64,000 bases of DNA. It comes from Betaproteobacteria bacterium UKL13-2. GTDB taxonomy: Bacteria > Pseudomonadota > Gammaproteobacteria > Burkholderiales > Usitatibacteraceae. The translations under genes and the position numbers were made by a program. The stretch spans positions 1,669,733 to 1,733,732 of the forward strand of contig CP012157.1 in NCBI GenBank assembly GCA_001602455.1, read 5' to 3'. Below the pieces are notes generated by a model. It saw only the letters and a program-made list of their open reading frames with translations. It had not been told where the DNA came from and did not search any database. Shown here piece by piece: positions 58,764 to 64,000 of the stretch (position 1 is the first letter of the stretch; each line of letters begins with the position of its first letter).

Positions 58764-58796
58764 TGAGGCATGAACTTCTTCATGCCGAATGCCTCA
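58764..58796 (+). promoter_or_regulatory. Mutually exclusive hairpins between soxY and soxZ
   Basis: GGCATGAA (58767-58774) pairs with TTCATGCC (58779-58786), while TGAGGCAT (58764-58771) can instead pair with ATGCCTCA (58789-58796). Only one can form at a time. There is no T-run, so processing or differential stability of the soxY and soxZ messages is as likely as attenuation. No gene is seen in 58755-58956. Confidence 0.45.
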
Positions 58797-58956
58797 CGAA
58801 TCCGAGCCGCATGCAGGCGGCGAGGTGGGGAGTTCGGTCAAGTTAAGGTTCAGCTCGCAGGAGCGCGCCTTGCCTGACATCGAAATACTTGCTTCTAGTT
58901 TTGCAACGATCGCCCACACAGCGAAAAAAACGATACGTAGGAATTAGGAGAAATTC

Positions 58957-59268
58957 ATGGCAGATCCGATGAGAATTCGCGCCCAGATGGCGGGCAGTAT
59001 GGTTGATGTACGTGTCTTGATGGCACACGAAATGGAAACCGGTCAGCGTCGTGACGCGGCTGGCAAAATCGTTCCAGCCTGGTATATCCAAAGTGTTACC
59101 GCAACTTGTAACGGTAAGACGGTGCTGTCGGCGCAGTGGGGCCCGGCGGTGTCGAAGAACCCGTTCCTATCCTTCCGCTTTAGCGGTGCCAAGGCGGGTG
59201 ACAAAGTCATCGTCACTTGGACCGACAACAAAGGTGACAAGCGAACTGACGAAGCCGTGATTTCGTAA
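58957..59268 (+). CDS. soxZ: Thiosulfate oxidation carrier complex protein SoxZ
   Basis: SoxZ is the partner of SoxY in the carrier complex. The 103-residue, all-beta protein has DPMRIRAQMAGSMVDVRVLM, HEMETGQRRDAAGKIVPAW, and the C-terminal block DKVIVTWTDNKGDKRTDEA, all standard. It lacks a signal peptide and is exported with SoxY. AGGAG lies about 9 nt before the ATG. Its stop shares one base with the next gene (TAATG). Confidence 0.96.
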   Translation: MADPMRIRAQMAGSMVDVRVLMAHEMETGQRRDAAGKIVPAWYIQSVTATCNGKTVLSAQWGPAVSKNPFLSFRFSGAKAGDKVIVTWTDNKGDKRTDEAVIS

Positions 59269-59765
59269 TGCGCGCCAATCGCGTGGCCGCTATCGGGCTT
59301 GCCGCTGCAACCATCGCAGCGTCAGGCTGTGCGGTTGTGGTGGGGAACGACACCACCAAAGACGCGGCCAAGGCGGCCAAGGCGGCCAACGTGGCCAATG
59401 TTGCAATAGCACCCATCAAGGTGATTTACCACGTCAGTGAAGGCGGTGATCAAGCAACCAATGCGTTGCGTAATATTCGCAACCATCTGTCGGCTGATCC
59501 CACGGCGAAGATCTCCGTAGTGACACACGCTAACGGGATTGATTTCTTGCTGGATGGCGCGAAAGATAAGAACGGCAATGACTACGTGTCAAATGTTCAG
59601 GAGTTGGTGAAACGTGGCGTCGATTTTCGGGTTTGCCGTCTCACGCTCGAACGGCGCAACATCGACCCGAAGCGTGTCATTGAGGAAGCCCGTTTGGTGC
59701 CGAGCGGTGTCGCCGAGGTTGCGCGTTTGCAGGCAAGAGAAGGATATGTGTATCTGAAGCCTTGA
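59268..59765 (+). CDS. DsrE-family (COG1416-like) exported protein in the sox operon
   Basis: The 165-residue product has an N-terminal signal with a borderline lipobox (AASGC, C21), an Ala/Lys-rich linker coded by a 9-bp repeat, and a DsrE-like domain: VIYHVSEGGDQATNALRNIR, GVDFRVCRLTLERRNIDPKR and PSGVAEVARLQAREGYVYLK. The cysteine in FRVC is at the position of the sulfur-carrier cysteine in DsrE-type proteins. Start overlaps the soxZ stop (TAATG), so it is part of the operon. A role in handling sulfane sulfur in the periplasm is inferred. Confidence 0.8.
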   Translation: MRANRVAAIGLAAATIAASGCAVVVGNDTTKDAAKAAKAANVANVAIAPIKVIYHVSEGGDQATNALRNIRNHLSADPTAKISVVTHANGIDFLLDGAKDKNGNDYVSNVQELVKRGVDFRVCRLTLERRNIDPKRVIEEARLVPSGVAEVARLQAREGYVYLKP

Positions 59766-59854
59766 TGTTGCAGCAATATATTTTTATGCGCCATCAAAGC
59801 GCGGGTCGCATCCGCAGTTTGTCGCGCCGCAAAATCTAATACTGGGAGGAACAT

Positions 59855-60760
59855 ATGTATCGAACTACTACACCCACTGCCGCGAAATGGCTGGCAGCGG
59901 CAGCTACCTTTGGTCTCATCGTGGCCGGCGCGGTTGGTGCGCAAGCGCCTGCGCCGAAAGCAGCCGGTAAGCCAGCCGCTACAGCAAAGGCAGCGCCGGC
60001 ACCGGCACCGGCAAAAAGTACCGACCCGACCGTACGCGAGATCGAAAAATACCGTGAGGCGCTGGCCGACGGTAACCCGGCAGATTTATGGGAGGTGCGC
60101 GGTGAAGAGCTTTGGAAGCAGAAGCGTGGCCCGAAGAATGCATCGCTCGAAAAATGTGATCTCGGCCTCGGTGAGGGGGTGGTGAAAGGTGCGTACGCCA
60201 AGCTGCCGCGCTACTTTGAAGATACCGACCGCGTGCAGGACCTTGAGTCGCGATTGGTGACTTGTATGGTGATGCTGCAGGGCTTCAGCTACGATCAAGC
60301 CAAACGCGCCCCGTTTGGTTCGCCTGAAAACAAATCCAATATGGAGGCGCTGGTGGCCTACGCCACCGCCAACTCGCGTGGTGCAAAGATGAACGTTTCG
60401 CTGAGTCATCCCAAGGAAAAAGAAGCCTACGCCATCGGCAAAAAAATGTTCTTCCACCGCGGCGGCCCACATGACTTTTCATGTGCAACATGCCATGCGC
60501 AGGACAATATCCGTATTCGCCTGCAAGACTTGCCGAATCTGACCAAACAAGAGCCCGCCCAGCGCGCTTACACATCGTGGCCGGCGTATCGGGTAAGCCA
60601 GGGCGAGTTGCGTTCGTTCCAATGGCGATTGTTTGATTGTTTCCGCCAGCAGCGCTTTCCAGAACTTGATTTCACCTCCGAAGGTTCGGTGGCCTTGACC
60701 ACTTACCTCGCTCGCAATGCGAATGGGGGCATCTTTAACGCACCCGCAATCAAGCGCTAA
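59855..60760 (+). CDS. soxA: Sulfur oxidation c-type cytochrome SoxA
   Basis: SoxA, with SoxX, links thiosulfate to the SoxY cysteine. The 301-residue protein has a signal sequence, a Pro/Ala-rich linker, one heme motif (CATCH, residues 210-214) and the active-site cysteine C262 in RLFDCFRQQRFPE. The N-terminal heme of diheme SoxA proteins is lost: C101 (EKCDLGLGEG) and C137 (LVTCMVM) remain and probably form a disulfide, so this is the monoheme type. It follows the DsrE-like gene after about 90 bp. Confidence 0.94.
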   Translation: MYRTTTPTAAKWLAAAATFGLIVAGAVGAQAPAPKAAGKPAATAKAAPAPAPAKSTDPTVREIEKYREALADGNPADLWEVRGEELWKQKRGPKNASLEKCDLGLGEGVVKGAYAKLPRYFEDTDRVQDLESRLVTCMVMLQGFSYDQAKRAPFGSPENKSNMEALVAYATANSRGAKMNVSLSHPKEKEAYAIGKKMFFHRGGPHDFSCATCHAQDNIRIRLQDLPNLTKQEPAQRAYTSWPAYRVSQGELRSFQWRLFDCFRQQRFPELDFTSEGSVALTTYLARNANGGIFNAPAIKR

Positions 60761-60907
60761 TGGAAATCCTGTTGCGCTCGGTGATGCAGCGTTGGCAAAT
60801 TGCTCGAAATCCTCATGTATTTCTAATACATTCCGGTGTTCTCACAACTTGCCGCCTTGCCTGACCTTCGCTCTCGACGGATTTCTGAAAAAAATTAGGA
60901 GACTGAA

Positions 60908-61522
60908 ATGAAAACAACTTATTTGATGGCAACTCTCGCGCTGGTCGCCGCGACCAGTGCTCAGGCACAAACCAAGGCACCCGCGCCAGACCGCGCCACG
61001 CAAGTGATGAAGGCGTCGTTCAAAGAGCGCGGGCAAGCCAAGCTTGACCGGCTCAATCAAGATAAGGCAATGGAACTGTGCACCAAGTACACGACCACGC
61101 CGATCCCACGAAAACTTGCGGCAGAGATTGAGGCCGAGAACGTAAAGACGATCCCGTTCCCTGCTGATGGCAAATACCTTGGCGACTGGAAAGCCGGTGA
61201 GCGCATCGCGCAGTCCGGCGTCGGCATGCAGTTTACCGATAACCCGGCCAACCCGAGCGGTGCGAATTGCTACGCCTGCCATAAGCTTGCGCCGCAGGAA
61301 TTGTCCTACGGCACCATCGGCTCTAGCTTGTATCAATTCGGCAAGCTTCGTGGCTACTCGCCGGATATTGCCAAGTACGCCTACGGCAAAATCTACAACT
61401 CACAGGCCTACGCCGCGTGCTCGAACATGCCGCGTTTTGGGCACAACAAAGTTTTGACCGAAACCCAAATCAAGGATTTGGTCGCATTGCTGATGGATCC
61501 GGAATCCCCCGTTAACAAGTGA
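60908..61522 (+). CDS. soxX: Sulfur oxidation c-type cytochrome SoxX
   Basis: SoxX is the monoheme partner of SoxA. The 204-residue protein has a signal peptide (MKTTYLMATLALVAATSAQA), a heme motif CYACH at residues 121-125, and the region YAACSNMPRFGHNKVLTE with the likely axial methionine. It is longer than the smallest SoxX proteins, with an N-terminal extension of about 90 residues. It follows soxA after 147 bp, and its stop is immediately followed by a repeat array. Confidence 0.93.
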   Translation: MKTTYLMATLALVAATSAQAQTKAPAPDRATQVMKASFKERGQAKLDRLNQDKAMELCTKYTTTPIPRKLAAEIEAENVKTIPFPADGKYLGDWKAGERIAQSGVGMQFTDNPANPSGANCYACHKLAPQELSYGTIGSSLYQFGKLRGYSPDIAKYAYGKIYNSQAYAACSNMPRFGHNKVLTETQIKDLVALLMDPESPVNK

Positions 61523-61925
61523 CAGATTTTCTTAAAAAATTTCGCAGAAATTTTTTGTAGAAAATCGTCATCCCCACGCAGGTGGGGATCCAAGTTTTGG
61601 TTGTGGTTTGGTTGAAGCAGATTTTCTTAAAAAATTTCGCAGAAATTTTTTGTAGAAAATCGTCATCCCCACGCACAACCACAAGGGTTGCGCCGGGTGG
61701 GGATCCAAGTTTTGGTTGTGGTTTGGTTGAAGCAGATTTTCTTAAAAAATTTCGCAGAAATTTTTTGTAGAAAATCGTCATCCCCACGCACAACCACAAG
61801 GGTTGCGCCGGGTGGGGATCCAAGTTTTGGTTGTGGTTTGGTTGAAGCAGATTTTCTTTGGAAATTTCATAGAAATTTTCTCTAGAAAATCGTCATCCCG
61901 AGCGAAGTCGAGGGATCTGCTTTTG
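61523..61925. repeat. GTCATCCCC-type tandem repeat, units of 95/115/115/78 bp
   Basis: Four head-to-tail units begin at 61523, 61618, 61733 and 61848. Each has CAGATTTTCTT, an AAATTTC-rich dyad, GTCATCCCCACGCA pairing with GGTGGGGATCC, and TTTGGTTGTGGTTTGGTTG. Units 2 and 3 contain an extra 20 bp (61676-61695 and 61791-61810) that is absent from unit 1; the last unit is diverged and ends in a GTCATCCCGAGCGAAGTCGA variant. GTCATCCCC hairpins are common dispersed bacterial repeats. No gene is supported here. Confidence 0.9.
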
Positions 61926-61964
61926 AAATGACGAACAATGGTCGAACGCGATCAAGGAGGCAAC

Positions 61965-62477
61965 ATGAAAGAACTATCTTGCATCATTACCGCCGCAATG
62001 CTGTTAGGCGCAAACGCCACTGCGGCACACGCCGCCCCCGCAGCGCCTGCGACTTTCGCGCTCAAGCAGTTGACGCTTGAAACCGCGCAACGCGCCGCAC
62101 AAGCAGCACTTGATAAGTGCCGCAAAGATGGCGCGCAGGTGGCCGTCGCGGTGGTCGATCGTGGCGGCAACACGCAGGTAATACTGCGCGACCGATTTGC
62201 CGGTGCGCACACACCTGACACGGCAGTGAACAAAGCCTGGACGTCCGTCAGTTTCAAAATCAGCACCACGGAGCTGGGCAAAGAAACCGAGCCTAACAAA
62301 CCGTCCAGCGGTATCCGTCATATCGCACGCGTCGTCACCGTCGGTGGTGGGTTGATGATCGAGGCGGGCGGGGCGCTGCTCGGTGGCATCGGTGTATCGG
62401 GTGCGCCGGGTGGCGCGATGGATGAGGCATGTGCGCAAGCGGGCATTAAGGCAATCGCCGACGATCTCGAGTTTTAG
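61965..62477 (+). CDS. Exported HbpS/GlcG-like heme-binding domain protein
   Basis: The 170-residue protein has a signal peptide (ITAAMLLGANATAAHAAPAA) and a GlcG/HbpS (DUF336) domain: LTLETAQRAAQAALDKCRKD, AVAVVDRGGNTQVILRDRFA, and GLMIEAGGALLGGIGVSGAP followed by GGAMDEACAQAGIKAI. Family members bind heme or act in degradation pathways; the role here is unknown. AGGAGG lies 5 nt before ATG 61965. It sits between soxX and soxB and is bracketed by related repeats (61523-61925 and 62518-62562). Confidence 0.85.
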   Translation: MKELSCIITAAMLLGANATAAHAAPAAPATFALKQLTLETAQRAAQAALDKCRKDGAQVAVAVVDRGGNTQVILRDRFAGAHTPDTAVNKAWTSVSFKISTTELGKETEPNKPSSGIRHIARVVTVGGGLMIEAGGALLGGIGVSGAPGGAMDEACAQAGIKAIADDLEF

Positions 62478-62517
62478 TGCGCGGGCCGGCACAACTTGCA
62501 ATGATTTGACATTGAGC

Positions 62518-62562
62518 GCCCCCGTCCCCGCGAACAACCACAAGGGTTGCGCCGGGCGGGGA
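62518..62562. repeat. Isolated hairpin repeat carrying the same 20-bp insert
   Basis: GTCCCCGC and GCGGGGAC flank the identical 20-bp sequence found in units 2 and 3 of the 61523 array (here 62535-62554). The insert is itself a small hairpin, CAACC-ACAAG-GGTTG followed by CGCCG. It separates the HbpS-like gene from soxB. Confidence 0.8.
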
Positions 62563-62581
62563 CCCCAGTTAGGAAAACAAC

Positions 62582-64000
62582 ATGAGCAGCATGAATCGCC
62601 GTGAGTTTCTAAATGTCCTCGCAATCGCCTCCGCCGGAGGCTTGGCATTGGATCAACGCACGGCACTCGCCGCCACCCCCGCCACCGCCGCCAGCGGTGG
62701 TGTAGGTGCGATGTACGATTTGCCAAAGTTCGGCAACGTGCACCTGTTGCACATGACCGATTGCCACGCGCAGTTGAAGCCGATTTACTTTCGTGAACCG
62801 AATGTGAATCTTGGCCTCGCTGGCGCGAGCGGCAAAGCGCCGCATATCGTCGGCGAGAAGTTGCTAAAGCAATTCGGTATGCGTCCCGGCACACGCGATG
62901 CCCACGCGTTCACGTATCTGAATTTTGAAGCCGCAGCAAAAACCTACGGCAAGGTGGGCGGGTTCGCGCATCTTGCCACGCTTGTGAAGCGCTTGAAGGT
63001 AAGCCGGCCAGGCGCTCTGCTGCTTGATGGCGGTGACACCTGGCAGGGTAGTGCAACGGCGTTGTGGACCAACGGCCAGGACATGGTCGATGCGTGTTTG
63101 GCGCTAGGCGTTGACGTAATGACGGCGCACTGGGAAATGACGCTGGGTGATAAACGCGTCAAAGAAATCATCGAAAAAGATTTCAAAGGCAAAGTTGATT
63201 TTGTCGCGCAGAACATCAACACCACCGACTTTGGCGACCCCGTATTTGCGCCGTTCACGATGAAGGAAATGAACGGTATCAAGGTCGCCATCATCGGCCA
63301 AGCGTTTCCGTACACCCCCGTCGCCAATCCGCGTTATTTCACGCCCGAGTGGACCTTCGGCATCAAAGAAATGGAAATGCAAAAGACCGTTGATGATGCG
63401 CGTGCCAAGGGCGCTCAGGCGGTGGTGGTGTTGTCGCACAACGGCATGGACGTTGACCTCAAAATGGCATCCCGCGTGACCGGCATCGACGCCATTCTGG
63501 GTGGGCACACACATGATGGTGTCCCCGCGCCATCGATTGTCGAGAATAAATCCGGCAAGACATTGGTGACCAATGCAGGCTCGAATGGCAAATTCCTCGG
63601 CGTACTTGATTTTGACGTCAAGGCCGGAAAGGTCGTCGATTTCCGCTACAAGCTGCTGCCGGTTTTTGCCAACCTGCTGCCAGCCGATCCCGCGATGGAG
63701 AAGCTAATCACTAGCATCCGCCGGCCTTTTGAGGCAAAACTGTCTGAAAACCTAGCAACCACGAGGGGTCTTCTTTACCGTCGCGGCAATTTCAACGGTA
63801 CCTTTGATCAACTCATTCTTGATGCGTTGATGGAAGTGCAGGGCGCGGAGATCGCGTTTTCGCCGGGCTTTCGTTGGGGCACCTCCATCCTGCCAAATCA
63901 GGCGATCACGTTTGAACACGTCATGGACCAGACGGCCATCACGTACCCATTCACCACGCTGACTGAGATGAAGGGTGAGTTCATCAAGACCGTCCTTGAA
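62582..64000 (+). CDS. soxB: Thiosulfohydrolase SoxB (N-terminal part)
   Basis: SoxB is the dimanganese enzyme that hydrolyses the sulfone group from SoxY-bound intermediates. The gene runs off the right edge; 473 residues are visible. A Tat signal (MNRREFLNVLAIASAGGLAL) is followed by metal-site motifs LLHMTDCHAQLKP, LLDGGDTWQGS, AHWEMTLG, VVVLSHNGMDVDLKMA and ILGGHTHDGVPAP, then a 5'-nucleotidase-like C-terminal region. AGGA lies about 8 nt before ATG 62582. It completes the sox set in the window. Confidence 0.95.
   Translation, partial: MSSMNRREFLNVLAIASAGGLALDQRTALAATPATAASGGVGAMYDLPKFGNVHLLHMTDCHAQLKPIYFREPNVNLGLAGASGKAPHIVGEKLLKQFGMRPGTRDAHAFTYLNFEAAAKTYGKVGGFAHLATLVKRLKVSRPGALLLDGGDTWQGSATALWTNGQDMVDACLALGVDVMTAHWEMTLGDKRVKEIIEKDFKGKVDFVAQNINTTDFGDPVFAPFTMKEMNGIKVAIIGQAFPYTPVANPRYFTPEWTFGIKEMEMQKTVDDARAKGAQAVVVLSHNGMDVDLKMASRVTGIDAILGGHTHDGVPAPSIVENKSGKTLVTNAGSNGKFLGVLDFDVKAGKVVDFRYKLLPVFANLLPADPAMEKLITSIRRPFEAKLSENLATTRGLLYRRGNFNGTFDQLILDALMEVQGAEIAFSPGFRWGTSILPNQAITFEHVMDQTAITYPFTTLTEMKGEFIKTVLE

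Noticed and set aside
61582-61885. Short repeated frames in the array after soxX
   Set aside because: They are translations of the tandem repeat, in both directions, and have no independent coding evidence.
62004-62894. 296-codon minus-strand frame over the HbpS-like gene and soxB start
   Set aside because: It crosses a hairpin repeat and two clearly coding plus-strand genes and reads as composition-driven.

Overview
This window looks like part of a betaproteobacterial (Burkholderiales-type) chromosome from a bacterium that combines aerobic bacteriochlorophyll-a photosynthesis with lithotrophic thiosulfate oxidation. The basis is a purple-bacterial photosynthesis gene cluster using the oxygen-dependent cyclase AcsF, and a complete-looking soxCDYZ-AX-B set, separated by typical betaproteobacterial housekeeping genes. 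No ribosomal RNA, plasmid, phage or CRISPR genes were seen.

Layout. (1) 1-12836, minus strand: one long, tightly overlapped operon read as bchF-bchN-bchB-bchH-bchL-bchM-lhaA-puhA-puhB-puhC-acsF; acsF runs off the left edge. (2) 12837-13284: divergent control region with two TGT-N12-ACA PpsR-type sites, one overlapping a good sigma70 promoter for bchF. (3) 13285-19473, plus: aerR/ppaA-like B12-domain antirepressor, ppsR, bchG, a second PucC-family gene and bchP. (4) 19607-25416: DUF3422 gene, small membrane protein, tRNA-Val(CAC), an RluF-type pseudouridine synthase and an Orn/Lys/Arg decarboxylase. (5) 25417-30650: repeats, a tandem glycine riboswitch and gcvT-gcvH-gcvP. (6) 30620-35238, minus: PaiB-like protein, glnS and a chemoreceptor. 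(7) 36252-42062: a fused indolepyruvate ferredoxin oxidoreductase whose last 87 bp belong to an eight-unit, 291-bp tandem array. (8) 42151-47385, minus: lplT, a small exported protein, phoH, a PrxQ peroxiredoxin and an ArnD-like deformylase. (9) 47429-55118, plus: group II truncated globin, typA, rmuC, prolyl oligopeptidase, mobB-moaD-moaE and a DUF2237 gene. (10) 55189-64000: an ArsR-family regulator with a BigR/SqrR-like cysteine pair, divergent from soxC-soxD-soxY-soxZ-dsrE-soxA-soxX-hbpS-soxB; soxB runs off the right edge.

How the genes work together. Region 1 makes bacteriochlorophyllide from Mg-protoporphyrin and builds the reaction-centre/LH1 core. Region 3 attaches and reduces the pigment tail and supplies the redox- and light-responsive control. 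The Sox genes encode periplasmic thiosulfate oxidation, which could feed electrons to respiration or the reaction centre. The mob/moa genes upstream are relevant to SoxC, a molybdenum protein.

The unexplained material is mostly non-coding: the 291-bp array, two dispersed hairpin families whose stems change sequence but stay paired, a GTCATCCCC-type tandem repeat with an embedded 20-bp hairpin around the hbpS gene, and a possible glycine riboswitch expression platform that loops over one of the dispersed elements.
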